A stretch of 32,134 bases of DNA from Fibrobacter sp. UWR4 (lineage in GTDB: Bacteria > Fibrobacterota > Fibrobacteria > Fibrobacterales > Fibrobacteraceae), in NCBI RefSeq assembly GCF_003149045.1, contig NZ_QGDU01000037.1, positions 1 to 32,134 on the forward strand, read 5' to 3'. This document shows positions 8,561-17,716 of the stretch, piece by piece; position 1 is the stretch's first letter, and each line of letters begins with the position of its first letter. A program made the position numbers and the translations under genes. The notes beneath the pieces were generated by a model that saw only the letters and a list, made by a program, of their open reading frames with translations, ran no database searches and was not told where the DNA came from.

Positions 8561-10072
8561 ATGTCTAAACTTTCTGATTCTCTTGCCCTCGTTAAGAAAA
8601 CTCTTTCCGAAGTTCGCATGTACAATCATGCCTCTTCTGTCCTGAATTTTGACCAGCAGACCATCTGCCCTAAGGGCGGTATGGAGGAGCAGGGTGAAGT
8701 GGATGCGTTCCTCAGTAACAAGGCTTTTATTCTCCAGAAGGATCCAGCCTATATTGAGGCCTGTCAGTACATTTATGAACATCGGGATGAACTGACGGAT
8801 GAATTTGATGTGGCCCTTGCGGAATCTCTCCATCGTGACTTTGCCAAGGAAAAGAACATCACTCCCGAAATGCAGCATGAACGTTCCCTGGTTTATAACC
8901 GGGCTTATGTCAATTGGCTCAATGCAAAGCAATCCAAGGATTTCAGTATTTTTGCTCCTAGCCTTGCTGAAGTTCGTGATGTACAAATCCGTGAAGCCAA
9001 TCTTCACGAGGATCGCAAGGAAACGCCTTACGATACAATCTTTGATGGATATGAACGTGAATTGTCTAGCAAGGACCTGGATGAGACCTTTAACGAATGC
9101 AAGGAACGCCTGGTACCGTTACTGAAACGTATTATGGCCAGCAAGAAGAAAATCCGTACGGATTTTTTGAGCCGCCCTGTTTCTGATGAATCTCAAAAGG
9201 CATGCGCTCAGTACCTGCTGGAAACCATGGGCTTTGATTTCAATCGCGGTGCGTTTGCGACGACGGAACATCCCTTTACCATCGAGATGGGGAAGAACGA
9301 TACCCGAGTAACGACCCACTACTATCCGGATGCGTTCTATTCCAGCATGTTCAGCATTATTCACGAAGGGGGTCATGCCCTTTTCGAACAGAACCAGCCG
9401 GCGGAAAACTATAGCCATTATATTGAATTCAACAAGACTATGGGCATGCACGAAAGTACAAGCCGTTTCTATGAAAACCGCATTGGCCGCAGTCGTGATT
9501 TTATTTCCTTAATTTATCCTAAATGCTGTGAGCTGTTCCCCAACGTTTTTGAAGGTGTCTCCGAACAGGAATTCTACGAATCCATGAATACGGTAACGCC
9601 TAGCCTGATTCGTACGGAAGCGGATGAGTTCACCTATACCTTCCACATTATTATTCGTTACGAAATTGAACGGATGATCGTAAATGGGGGAGGTTGCGAT
9701 ATTTCCGCATTGCCTAAACTGTGGAACGAAAAGTACAAGGAATATCTGGGAATCGCTCCTGCCCATGATGCAGAAGGAATTCTACAGGATATTCACTGGA
9801 CAAGCGGCTTTGGCTATTTCCCTACTTATGCGTTGGGCAACATGTACAATGCCATGTATTACAACAAAATGGCGAACGAATTTGACTTGAAGGCTGCTGT
9901 CCGCTCCGGAGACTTCCAGAAGATTAATGGCTGGATGAAGCAGAAGGTGTGGGCCCGCGCTGATCGTGAACCTCCTAAGACCTGGATCAAGAACATTACG
10001 GGACGCGACTTTACGCCCAAGGATTTCCTGGACTATCTGGAAACGAAGTATTCCGAAATCTACGACCTGTAA
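8561..10072 (+). CDS. M32 family metallocarboxypeptidase (carboxypeptidase Taq)
   Basis: A cytosolic zinc carboxypeptidase that removes C-terminal amino acids from peptides. The 503-aa length is normal for family M32. The zinc-binding HExxH motif is HEGGH at 268-272, with Glu269 as general base, and the downstream HEST (297-300) in MGMHESTSRFYEN supplies the third zinc ligand Glu298. Other family signatures are visible, including the IRTEADEFTYTFHIIIRYE helix and the C-terminal HWTSGFGYFPTYALGN segment. The ATG at 8561 has AAAAGG as ribosome-binding site. The gene stands alone behind a putative sigma-54 promoter, which is unusual for this family. It converges on the next gene with only six bases between stop codons. 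Confidence 0.95.
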   Translation: MSKLSDSLALVKKTLSEVRMYNHASSVLNFDQQTICPKGGMEEQGEVDAFLSNKAFILQKDPAYIEACQYIYEHRDELTDEFDVALAESLHRDFAKEKNITPEMQHERSLVYNRAYVNWLNAKQSKDFSIFAPSLAEVRDVQIREANLHEDRKETPYDTIFDGYERELSSKDLDETFNECKERLVPLLKRIMASKKKIRTDFLSRPVSDESQKACAQYLLETMGFDFNRGAFATTEHPFTIEMGKNDTRVTTHYYPDAFYSSMFSIIHEGGHALFEQNQPAENYSHYIEFNKTMGMHESTSRFYENRIGRSRDFISLIYPKCCELFPNVFEGVSEQEFYESMNTVTPSLIRTEADEFTYTFHIIIRYEIERMIVNGGGCDISALPKLWNEKYKEYLGIAPAHDAEGILQDIHWTSGFGYFPTYALGNMYNAMYYNKMANEFDLKAAVRSGDFQKINGWMKQKVWARADREPPKTWIKNITGRDFTPKDFLDYLETKYSEIYDL

Positions 10073-10078
10073 GGATCG

Positions 10079-11068
10079 CTACAGCCCTAGCGCGCTTTCG
10101 AAAGTTGCCTGAGTGGTCGTGGGGTCGTCGGACTTGAGCCAACTCAAGGTTTCCGTACCGCGGTAGCTCCAGGCGAAAACGTTCTGGATGCCTGCCTTGA
10201 TGCTTTCTTCCGTAGCGATGGCAAGGTCCCCTTCGCGGCCTCTTTCTATCTGGTAGGCCTTGATCCACATCTGGACATCCTTGCCGTACTTGGCTGCGGC
10301 CTGGGTCAGCTTGACAGCGGTTTCCGCATACTTTTCGCGGACCCATTCTGCGGTGGCGCCACGTTCCCAGTAGGGGTCGCTGGCGATTTCGTCGACGCTT
10401 TTCAGACGGGCGATCTTTTCCCAATCGTCTAGACCTGCGGGGAACCAGGGAGGGAGCATGCAGACGCAGTTGCACTTTCCGTGGGCGTGTACGTCTTCCG
10501 TCATTTCCTTCAGGAAGTCGATGAGGCTGTCTTCGCGGAATTCCTTTACGTCATCGGAGAGCTGTGCGGGCATGTCGTAATTGAATCGTTCCTGGAATTT
10601 CTTCTTGCAGGTCTCGCAGCGGCAACTCCATTTTTCCAGACCGCCCTTCTCGAAGTAGAAGTGGGGTTCGTCCCAAAAAATCGTGTCTACACTTGTATTA
10701 CAGACTGTCTCGATCCAGCGGTGCATATATTCGCGGAAGCGGGGATGGTTGGGGCAGGCGGCTACCTTGGGGTTTCCGTCCACGCCAATCTGGCACATGT
10801 CATGGTCACGGGCGGTCAGCTCGGAGTAGGCTTCGCCACCGAATACACGACCGACACCCCAGGGATTGACGTAAACCTTTAGCCCCATGGCTGCAGAACC
10901 GTCTACGATGTCCTTCATGGTGTCGTAGTAGTACTGCTGGTCTTCTTCACTCCAGGTGTGCAGTACGGCGTTAAAGCCTTTATTCTGGATTTCCTTCATG
11001 TCGGATAGAACATGCTTAGGGTTACGTACGCCAAAATAGCTTACGCCTCTGATCTTGACCTTTGCCAT
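10079..11068 (-). CDS. Uncharacterised TIM-barrel-like protein, possible glycosidase relative
   Basis: A 329-aa soluble protein without signal peptide. I do not recognise a named family with certainty. The pattern of an N-terminal strand (GVSYFGVRNP), alternating strands and helices, an acidic strand end (TIFWDEPHFYF, Asp133 and Glu134) and a late strand (IQNVFAWSYRGTE) resembles the barrels of uncharacterised glycoside-hydrolase-like proteins. Cysteines 149, 151 and 154 (CRCETC) follow directly after the acidic motif and, with Cys123, might bind a metal. The start is supported by AAGGGA upstream. It is the second gene of a minus-strand pair, 15 bases after the receiver-like gene, and converges with the M32 peptidase gene without room for a terminator between them. 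Confidence 0.7.
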   Translation of the reverse strand: MAKVKIRGVSYFGVRNPKHVLSDMKEIQNKGFNAVLHTWSEEDQQYYYDTMKDIVDGSAAMGLKVYVNPWGVGRVFGGEAYSELTARDHDMCQIGVDGNPKVAACPNHPRFREYMHRWIETVCNTSVDTIFWDEPHFYFEKGGLEKWSCRCETCKKKFQERFNYDMPAQLSDDVKEFREDSLIDFLKEMTEDVHAHGKCNCVCMLPPWFPAGLDDWEKIARLKSVDEIASDPYWERGATAEWVREKYAETAVKLTQAAAKYGKDVQMWIKAYQIERGREGDLAIATEESIKAGIQNVFAWSYRGTETLSWLKSDDPTTTQATFESALGL

Positions 11069-11083
11069 AAAAATCCCTTGGGA

Positions 11084-11515
11084 TTAAATCTCGTTGCGTT
11101 CGGCCCACTGAGGGGAACCGTTGCGTAAAAGGACCTGCTGCAGGGTGGCTGCCCATTCTTCTTCGCGAACAGGGCGACGGACCCAGAAGAATCCGCTTTC
11201 TTCCTTGGGAAGAGGCATGTCATCGGGGACCAACTCCACAATCCAGGATTCAGGAATGCTGTCGTGGAGGAGCTTGCTGAAGTTCAGGTTTTCTTCCCTA
11301 GGCTTGTCCGAATGATCCAGGATAATCAGTGCCGGGGACTGGCCGATAATCAGGGCGCTTTCCAGCAGGTTGGTTGCATCCTCGATGGAGTTGCAGGTGT
11401 AGAGGGTTGAATCTTCCGCCATGTCCCCATGTTCCAAAAGCCAACGGAAGGTCCATTGGCAAAGCCGGTCCAAACTGCCCGGTGCGGAAGGGGATATAAA
11501 GAAGATGTGTCCCAT
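11084..11515 (-). CDS. Hypothetical protein, possible degenerate receiver-like domain
   Basis: A 143-aa protein not assigned to a named family. The order of elements hints at a response-regulator receiver fold: a strand at the start (GHIFFISP), a central hydrophobic strand ending in Asp (ALIILDHSD) and a late strand with basic residue and proline (FFWVRRPVREEEW), which sits where receivers have K-P before the last helix. The acidic pocket at the N-terminus is missing, so phosphorylation is doubtful. I chose ATG at 11515; a TTG at 11551 would add 12 residues. It lies upstream of, and probably cotranscribed with, the TIM-barrel-like gene. Confidence 0.55.
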   Translation of the reverse strand: MGHIFFISPSAPGSLDRLCQWTFRWLLEHGDMAEDSTLYTCNSIEDATNLLESALIIGQSPALIILDHSDKPREENLNFSKLLHDSIPESWIVELVPDDMPLPKEESGFFWVRRPVREEEWAATLQQVLLRNGSPQWAERNEI

Positions 11516-11571
11516 GCCTGTAAATCTAGAAAAAAAGCGAAAACTCTCCAAATGTGGGGAATGTAGACTTG

Positions 11572-11603
11572 CTGAAAAAATCTAGTTTTTCACTGAAAAA
11601 ATC
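11572..11603. repeat. Direct repeat of 11 bp with 21-bp period in the intergenic region before thiL
   Basis: CTGAAAAAATC occurs at 11572-11582 and again at 11593-11603, exactly two helical turns apart, between the divergent receiver-like gene and thiL. It may be a protein-binding site or an intrinsically bent A-tract pair; no function is shown. Confidence 0.5.
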
Positions 11604-11623
11604 AAGAAAAGTACTTGTTATCC

Positions 11624-12613
11624 ATGATAAAACTTGGCGAATTTCAGTTTATAGAATCCCTGTTGCAGAATGCGACACCCCTTGCGGAGATTGCCCCGAA
11701 AACCAGGACCTGGCTCGGGGTAGGGGATGATGCTGCCATTTTCGATGGCTGGGTGGTGACGAAGGATCTTTCCGTAGAGAATACCCATTTCCGCCTGAAC
11801 TGGTCCACTCCCGAGCAGGCGGTGGAAAAGCATATCGTATCCAATGTTTCCGATATCTGCTCCATGGGGGCTAGGCCTCGTATCGCCCTGCTTGGACTTT
11901 GCTTGAATCGCCATTGGTCCGACGAGATAAAGGCTAGAGTCCGTAAGGCTCTTTCGGATGGTTTTGCCAAGCGAGGCATCACCTTGATTGGTGGTGATAC
12001 CGTATCTGGGGAAGAAGGCGTTTTTTCCACCACCTTGCTGGGTGAGCTTGCTGGAGATAGACCTCTTGTTCGCACCGCCTTGAAGCCTGGAGATAATTTG
12101 TATGTAAACGGAACTTTGGGAAAGTCCGGCGCTGGGCTTTGGCTGCTATTGAACCATCCCGAGGATCGTGCTAAGTTTCCGGAACTGGTGGAGTACCACC
12201 TGAATCCGAAAATTCCTGAGCACAGCGGGGAAGAATTAGCCCGTATGAATGCTTACGGCGCCTGTATGGATATTAGCGATGGTCTTTCCTCGGAACTGAA
12301 CCACCTGGCGCATTCCTCCGGTGTTTCCATCGAAATTGACGAGAAAAAACTGCCCATTGACCCGCAAGTGGTCAAAATGTGTGAATATTACGGAATTTCG
12401 CCCCTTGAATTCGCTCTAAATGGGGGGGAGGAATATCAACTTCTGTTTGCCAATTCCCTGCCAGATAGTATATTTACAAACAAAAATGTGCTTTTGGGTG
12501 AGGTGTGTAAGATTGGGGTTGCTACAGTGAACGCTGTAGAACCGAAGGTCGCCATGCTTTGCCAATCTGGAGAAAAGGTGCCCGTTGAACCGCGGGCATG
12601 GTCGCATTTATGA
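11624..12613 (+). CDS. thiL: Thiamine-monophosphate kinase
   Basis: Catalyses ATP-dependent phosphorylation of thiamine monophosphate to thiamine diphosphate, the last step of cofactor synthesis, in the cytoplasm. Family motifs are all present: GVGDDAAIF near the N-terminus for Mg-ATP binding, SNVSDICSMGARP, GGDTVSG, MDISDGLSSELNHLA and NGGEEYQLLF. The 329-aa length is typical. The ATG at 11624 gives the expected GEFQFIESL N-terminus; a TTG at 11615 would add three residues. The last four bases (ATGA) overlap the start chosen for the next gene, suggesting coupling with a functionally unrelated pilus/secretion ATPase. Confidence 0.95.
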   Translation: MIKLGEFQFIESLLQNATPLAEIAPKTRTWLGVGDDAAIFDGWVVTKDLSVENTHFRLNWSTPEQAVEKHIVSNVSDICSMGARPRIALLGLCLNRHWSDEIKARVRKALSDGFAKRGITLIGGDTVSGEEGVFSTTLLGELAGDRPLVRTALKPGDNLYVNGTLGKSGAGLWLLLNHPEDRAKFPELVEYHLNPKIPEHSGEELARMNAYGACMDISDGLSSELNHLAHSSGVSIEIDEKKLPIDPQVVKMCEYYGISPLEFALNGGEEYQLLFANSLPDSIFTNKNVLLGEVCKIGVATVNAVEPKVAMLCQSGEKVPVEPRAWSHL

Positions 12614-14544
12614 TTAGTAATACTAAGATGAACTTAGGTCAGTTGCTGCTCCGTCAGGGCGTCCTTGACGAAGACCAGCTGGCTCATGCAATGTCGGAAC
12701 ATAAACGTACCGGCATTATGTTGAGTAAGATTCTCGTTCGCCTGGGTATGGTCAGCGAAGATACGTTGACGAGCATTCTGGGCGTACAGATGCAGTCCGC
12801 CACCAAGATGCGTATTGGTGAAATGCTTTTGGCTCAGGGCTATATTAACGAAGATCAGCTGAACAAGGCTCTGGAAACCCAGAAGACAACGGGTAAGCGT
12901 CTTGGACGTACTTTGGTGGACTTGGGCTTTATGCCCGAAGAACGTCTTATCGAAATTCTTTCCAGACAGTTCGAAGTTCCCTACGTTAAGTTGGAAACAT
13001 TCCATATAGACCCTGAAGCCTATAATTACTTGCCAGAAGACTTGTGTAAGCAGTATAAGGTTGTGCCTCTGTTTGTTCAGCAGACCGAGGACGAACGCCA
13101 TCAGTCCCGTCAGGTCATGACGATCGCCATGACGGACCCCACCAACATGCGTACCATTACCGCAGTCCGCTTCAAGGTGAAGATGGAAGTGGATGTGGTC
13201 ATGGCCTCCGACGAAGATGTGAAGAAGGCTATCGAACGCATTTTTGCGGGCCACGGCGGTGTTTCCGAAGAATCCCTTGCAGACCTTATCGGTGATTCCA
13301 AGGATGGTGAAGAACTTGAAACCGTGGAACGTGGTCAGGGCAACCAGGAAGAAGAACTGAGTGACGAAGAAGGTCGCCAGGTCGTGAAGATCGTGACTAC
13401 CTTGATTCACGAAGCAATTGCCCGTAAGGCTTCCGATATTCACCTGGAACCTCAGGAAACTTACCTGAAGCTCCGTTACCGTATTGACGGTGACCTCCAG
13501 GTCATGTCCCCCATTCCGGCTCGTTTGATGCCGCAGATTTTGTCCCGTATCAAGCTTCTTTCCAAGATGGACATTGCTGAAAAGCGTAAGCCCTTGGATG
13601 GTCGTTTCACGGTGCGATACAAAGGCTCCGAAGTTGACCTTCGTGTGTCTTCTTTCCCCATTTCTCTCCGTAAGCGCGGCGTTTGCGAAAAGATCGTTAT
13701 GCGTATCTTGAACCCGAACTCTGGTCAGTTCCCGCTGAAGGACATGGGCTTCGACCCCCGCGTCCTCAAGCAGTTCATCGACGCCATTAACGCTCCTAAC
13801 GGCATCGTGCTGGTGACCGGTCCTACGGGTTCCGGTAAGTCTACTACGCTTTACGCATCTATTGGTGAAATTCTTGATAGTACTATTAACATTTCTACCA
13901 TGGAAGACCCTGTGGAATTGAATATCGACGGTGTCAACCAGGGACAGATCAACAATGCGGCCGGGTTTACGTTTGCCGCGGGCATTCGTGCCTTGCTCCG
14001 TCAGGACCCTGACGTGATCATGATCGGTGAAATGCGTGACCAGGAAACCTCCTCAATGGCTATCGAAGCTGCTTTGACGGGTCACTTGGTCTTCAGTACC
14101 CTCCATACCAACGATGCTGCTGGTGCGTTCCCTCGTCTTCTGGAAATGGGCCTGGAACCCTTCCTTGTGTCTACCGCTATTAAGGGCGTGTTGGCTCAGC
14201 GACTGGTGCGCCGCATTTGTAAGTTCTGTAAGGAACCTTACGAAATTTCTGAAGAAATGCGTAACGAACTTCACCTGACTCCGGATATGCAGTTCTTCCA
14301 CGGCCGTGGCTGTGAAAAGTGCGATGGCTCCGGTTATAAGGGCCGTGCCGGTATTTACGAATTCCTGGTGCCTAACGAATCCGTTCGTAACCTGATTATT
14401 AAGCGTTCCTCCGGTGACGTGATCAAGCGAGCCGCTATGCAGGAATGCGATATGATCACACTGCGTATGGATGGCATCTCCAAGGCTCTTCAGGGTATTA
14501 CCACTCTGGAACAGGCCGTGGGTGCATCCGCTGCGGACGATTAA
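12610..14544 (+). CDS. pilB: Type IV pilus / type II secretion assembly ATPase (PilB/GspE family)
   Basis: Hexameric cytoplasmic ATPase that powers pilus extension or type II secretion. Two MshEN-like repeats occupy the N-terminus (LGQLLLRQGVLDEDQL and IGEMLLAQGYINEDQL). The core carries Walker A GPTGSGKST (about 404-412, Lys410), a Walker B segment DPDVIMIGEMRD, the HLVFSTLHTND motif and a zinc tetracysteine (CKFC...CEKC) typical of PilB and GspE but absent from retraction ATPases such as PilT. I chose ATG 12610 because it forms an ATGA overlap with the thiL stop; ATG 12598 would add four residues and ATG 12628 would remove six. PilB versus GspE cannot be settled without the platform genes, which are not here. 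Confidence 0.92.
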   Translation: MISNTKMNLGQLLLRQGVLDEDQLAHAMSEHKRTGIMLSKILVRLGMVSEDTLTSILGVQMQSATKMRIGEMLLAQGYINEDQLNKALETQKTTGKRLGRTLVDLGFMPEERLIEILSRQFEVPYVKLETFHIDPEAYNYLPEDLCKQYKVVPLFVQQTEDERHQSRQVMTIAMTDPTNMRTITAVRFKVKMEVDVVMASDEDVKKAIERIFAGHGGVSEESLADLIGDSKDGEELETVERGQGNQEEELSDEEGRQVVKIVTTLIHEAIARKASDIHLEPQETYLKLRYRIDGDLQVMSPIPARLMPQILSRIKLLSKMDIAEKRKPLDGRFTVRYKGSEVDLRVSSFPISLRKRGVCEKIVMRILNPNSGQFPLKDMGFDPRVLKQFIDAINAPNGIVLVTGPTGSGKSTTLYASIGEILDSTINISTMEDPVELNIDGVNQGQINNAAGFTFAAGIRALLRQDPDVIMIGEMRDQETSSMAIEAALTGHLVFSTLHTNDAAGAFPRLLEMGLEPFLVSTAIKGVLAQRLVRRICKFCKEPYEISEEMRNELHLTPDMQFFHGRGCEKCDGSGYKGRAGIYEFLVPNESVRNLIIKRSSGDVIKRAAMQECDMITLRMDGISKALQGITTLEQAVGASAADD

Positions 14545-14572
14545 TCCGCTGTTCACAAGCGCTTGTAATAAG

Positions 14573-14603
14573 AAAAAGGACCTTCCTAAGGAAGGTCCTT
14601 TTT
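14573..14603. terminator. Strong bidirectional terminator
   Basis: A perfect 14-bp stem (14573-14586 with 14590-14603, 3-base loop) has A residues on one side and T residues on the other, so it can stop transcription of the pilB gene from the left and of fabF from the right. Confidence 0.92.
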
Positions 14604-14637
14604 GCAGGTAATCCAAGGAGCGGAGCCCCTTGCGTCA

Positions 14638-15888
14638 TTAACCGTTGTACTTCTTGATGATCACGATACCGTTGTGACCGCCGAAGCCGAGAGAGGCGGA
14701 AGCGGCAACATCCACGTTCATGGAAACGCCCTTGTTCGGGGTGTAATCCAGGTCGCATTCCGGATCCGGATTTTCCAAGTTGATGGTGGCCGGAACAAAG
14801 GAATCGCGGATAGCCAAAGTGCTGATGAGGGCTTCGCAGATGCCTGCCGCACCGACGCAGTGACCGGTCATGCTCTTGGTGCTGGAAACCTTGATCTTGC
14901 GAGCGTGATCGCCCAGGGCAAGCTTCAGCATGGCTGTTTCGGTAACGTCGTTCAGGTGGGTGGAAGTACCGTGTGCGTTGTAGTAGTCAATGTCGGTGGG
15001 TTCGATGCCTGCGTCCTTGATGGCGCGGAGCATTGCCTTGGCGCAACCGCTTCCATCCGGCTTGGGGCTGGTAATGTGGTATGCGTCGGCAGAAGCGCCG
15101 TAGCCGGCCAGTTCTGCATAAATCTTTGCGCCACGAGCCTTGGCGTGTTCCAGTTCTTCCAGAACGAGAACTGCACCGCCTTCACCCATGATAAAGCCAG
15201 AACGGTCCTTGTCGAAGGGACGGCTTGCCTTTTCGGGAGCGTCGTTAAACTTGTCGGTCAAGGCGTGCATGCCTGCGAAAGCCTTGATAGAATAGTCGGT
15301 CACGCCACTTTCAGAACCACCTGCAAGGCAGATGTCCAGACGGCCGGAACGGACGGCGTCCAGGGCAACACCAAGAGCGTCGGTACCAGAAGCGCATGCG
15401 GTCGCAACAGTCCAGGCGCAACCGGTAATGCCCAAGTTGATAGAAACGTTTGCAGCGCCTTCGTTCGGGATAAGTTCAGCCATGGCGAGAGGAGAAACGC
15501 GACGCTTGCCGCCAGCCACATACTGGTTGAAAGTGGAGTCGGTAACATCGATACCGCCGAGACCGCAACCTGCGATCACGCCAGTGGTATCTGCGTGAAG
15601 ATCGTCTTCGCTCAAGTTTGCGTCAGCCACAGCTTCCTTGGAGGCTGCCAGCAGGAACTGGGTAAAGCGTGCCATACGGCGGGCTTCCTTGGGGTCGATG
15701 CCGTGTTCTTCTGGCTTGAAGTCCTTGACTTCGGCAGCGATCTTCACCGGACAATCGGTGGCGTCGAACAGAGTGATGGGGCCAATGCCGCACTTTTCGT
15801 GCTGGATGCCATCCCACAGTTCCTTAACGTTCTGGCCAAGAGGTGTCACTGCACCCATACCTGTAATTACAACGCGTCTTCTAGTCAT
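14638..15888 (-). CDS. fabF: 3-oxoacyl-[acyl-carrier-protein] synthase II
   Basis: Condensing enzyme of type II fatty acid synthesis that elongates acyl-ACP with malonyl-ACP. The Cys-His-His active site is visible: Cys165 in TACASGTD, His306 in HGTST and His343 in SMTGHCVGA. The N-terminal RRRVVITGMGAVTPLG is the family signature, and the 416-aa length is normal. ATG 15888 is preferred because it gives this signature N-terminus with a GAGAA-type ribosome-binding site; a longer in-frame start gives only an unconserved nine-residue extension. No other fab genes or acpP adjoin it. A terminator separates it from the acyl-CoA ligase gene upstream, so it may have its own promoter. Confidence 0.95.
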   Translation of the reverse strand: MTRRRVVITGMGAVTPLGQNVKELWDGIQHEKCGIGPITLFDATDCPVKIAAEVKDFKPEEHGIDPKEARRMARFTQFLLAASKEAVADANLSEDDLHADTTGVIAGCGLGGIDVTDSTFNQYVAGGKRRVSPLAMAELIPNEGAANVSINLGITGCAWTVATACASGTDALGVALDAVRSGRLDICLAGGSESGVTDYSIKAFAGMHALTDKFNDAPEKASRPFDKDRSGFIMGEGGAVLVLEELEHAKARGAKIYAELAGYGASADAYHITSPKPDGSGCAKAMLRAIKDAGIEPTDIDYYNAHGTSTHLNDVTETAMLKLALGDHARKIKVSSTKSMTGHCVGAAGICEALISTLAIRDSFVPATINLENPDPECDLDYTPNKGVSMNVDVAASASLGFGGHNGIVIIKKYNG

Positions 15889-15923
15889 ATGATTCTCGTT
15901 AAAAGTTTTTGCCAAAATATAGA

Positions 15924-15951
15924 AATCCCGACGCTGTTACACGTCGGGATT
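15924..15951 (-). terminator. Hairpin terminator after the acyl-CoA ligase gene
   Basis: A perfect 10-bp stem (15924-15933 with 15942-15951) lies 20 bases past the ligase stop codon on the minus strand, followed by a T-rich but interrupted tail. It probably limits read-through into fabF. Confidence 0.65.
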
Positions 15952-15971
15952 CCTTGAACTTTTATTTCAGA

Positions 15972-17714
15972 TTACTTCTCCGCATTGCCAGCTTCTGCCG
16001 TGGGAGCGGAAGCGTTGTCTGCTGGAGTGGGCTTTTCAGTGTTAGCAGCGTCTGCTGCAGCCTTGTCGTTGTCGCGGATTGTTGCACGACGGATCTTGCC
16101 ACTGATGGTCTTGGGAAGTTCATCCACAAAGTCGATGAAGCGGGGGCTCTTGTAAGCGGCTGCCACCTTCTTTGCGAACAACTGGATTTCCTTGGCCAGT
16201 TCCCTGGATGCTTCGTAGCCCTTGTGGAGCACGATGGTTGCCTTCACGGCCTGACCACGGGTAGCATCCTCAACGCCAGTCACAGCCACTTCCATAACGG
16301 CCGGATGCTGGTGGAGAACTTCTTCCACTTCGAAGGGACTTACGCGATAACCGGAAGTCTTGATCAGGTCATCGGTACGGCCTACGAACCAGTAGTAGCC
16401 ATCCTTATCGCGCCATGCGGTGTCGCCCGTATGGTAAACGCCACCTTCGAAAACTTTCTTGGTGCGTTCTGCATCGCGGTAGTATCCGCCGAACAGACCG
16501 AAAGGCTTTCCGCCATCAATGCGGATGATGATTTCACCCACTTCTTCAACACCGCAGGAAGATCCATCGGGGTTGATGATGTCCAGGTTGTAACCGGGGG
16601 AGGGCTTACCCATGGAACCGGGCTTGGGCTCCATCCATTCGTAGTTGCCGGTAATGAGGGTGGATTCAGTCTGGCCGTAACCTTCACGGAGCTTATGGCC
16701 TGTCTTTTCCAACCACTTGTTAAAGATGTCGGAGCTAAGGGCTTCACCTGCAGTGACGCAGTAGGTGAGGCTGGAAAGGTCATACTTGCTCAGATCCTGC
16801 AAAAGCAGTGCGCGGTAAGCGGTGGGAGGTGCGCAGAAGGTCGTAATCTTGAACTGTGCCATCTTCTCCAGCATCTTGCCCGGGATGAAGACCTTCATGT
16901 CATATACGAATACGGCGGAACCTGCGAGCCACTGACCGTAGATCTTACCCCACATGGCCTTTGCCCAACCGGTTTCAGCGATACTCAGGTGACGGCCTCC
17001 GTCAATTACGTGCTGCCAGAAACGTGCTGTGTTAATGTGGCCCAGAGGGTAGGTAAAGGTGTGTGCCACCATCTTGGGGTTGCTGGAGGTGCCACTGGTA
17101 AAGTAGACCAGCATGATGTCGTTGTTGGTGGTTCCTGCGTCACCAGTGGGACGCTTGAATTCCCTGGGCATCATTTCGTAATCGTCATAGAAGCTGATCC
17201 AGTTCTGGCGGGCAGAACCGATGGTCACCAGCTTTTCCACAGAGGGGCTCTTTGCCTTTGCTGTTTCCACTTCCTTCTGGAGGGACGGCTCGTCGTAGGA
17301 GACGACCATCTTGATGTCCGCTGCGTTAAAGCGGTATTCCAGGTCGTGGGCGGAAAGCATGTTGGTTGCAGGAATGACGATAGCGCCAATACGATGCAAG
17401 GCGAGGATAAAGAACCAGAATTCGTAACGACGGCGGAGGATGAGCATGACGCGGTCACCCTTCTTGATGCCGTTATCTACCAGGAAGTTTGCTGTACGCT
17501 GGGAAGCAACGGACAAATCCTTGAAGGTGAAGATATGGCTTTCGTCGTTATCGTCACACCAAACCAAAGCTTCGCGCTTGGGTTCGGATTTTGCGTATTC
17601 GTCTACGACGTCGTAGGCGAAGTTGAAATTTTCCGGAATGGAAATCTTGAAGTTCTCGTGGAGATCTTCGTAGGAGTTGAAATCAACTCGGGAAAGAAAC
17701 TTGTTTAAAATCAT
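15972..17714 (-). CDS. AMP-forming acyl-CoA synthetase (medium-chain-like)
   Basis: Activates a carboxylic acid to acyl-adenylate and then to acyl-CoA. The ANL-superfamily motifs are complete: YFTSGTSSNPK (204-214), EGYGQTES (344-351), HTGD (428-431), GRTDDLIKTSGYR hinge (445-457) and the catalytic Lys540 in LPKTISGKIRR. The sequence most resembles medium-chain or acetate-type synthetases; the substrate cannot be deduced. The last 30 residues are a low-complexity tail rich in Ala, Pro, Asp and Glu that is not part of the fold. The start follows the stop of the DUF2334-like gene by two bases, so the two are cotranscribed. Confidence 0.92.
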   Translation of the reverse strand: MILNKFLSRVDFNSYEDLHENFKISIPENFNFAYDVVDEYAKSEPKREALVWCDDNDESHIFTFKDLSVASQRTANFLVDNGIKKGDRVMLILRRRYEFWFFILALHRIGAIVIPATNMLSAHDLEYRFNAADIKMVVSYDEPSLQKEVETAKAKSPSVEKLVTIGSARQNWISFYDDYEMMPREFKRPTGDAGTTNNDIMLVYFTSGTSSNPKMVAHTFTYPLGHINTARFWQHVIDGGRHLSIAETGWAKAMWGKIYGQWLAGSAVFVYDMKVFIPGKMLEKMAQFKITTFCAPPTAYRALLLQDLSKYDLSSLTYCVTAGEALSSDIFNKWLEKTGHKLREGYGQTESTLITGNYEWMEPKPGSMGKPSPGYNLDIINPDGSSCGVEEVGEIIIRIDGGKPFGLFGGYYRDAERTKKVFEGGVYHTGDTAWRDKDGYYWFVGRTDDLIKTSGYRVSPFEVEEVLHQHPAVMEVAVTGVEDATRGQAVKATIVLHKGYEASRELAKEIQLFAKKVAAAYKSPRFIDFVDELPKTISGKIRRATIRDNDKAAADAANTEKPTPADNASAPTAEAGNAEK

Positions 17715-17716
17715 TT

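Noticed and set aside
14602-15957. 451-aa plus-strand ORF opposite fabF
   Set aside because: Shadow of the well-supported fabF gene; no domain features.
15909-17708. 599-aa plus-strand ORF opposite the acyl-CoA synthetase gene
   Set aside because: It mirrors a gene with complete family motifs on the other strand; its translation is low-complexity Val/Gly/Cys/His-rich without known motifs.
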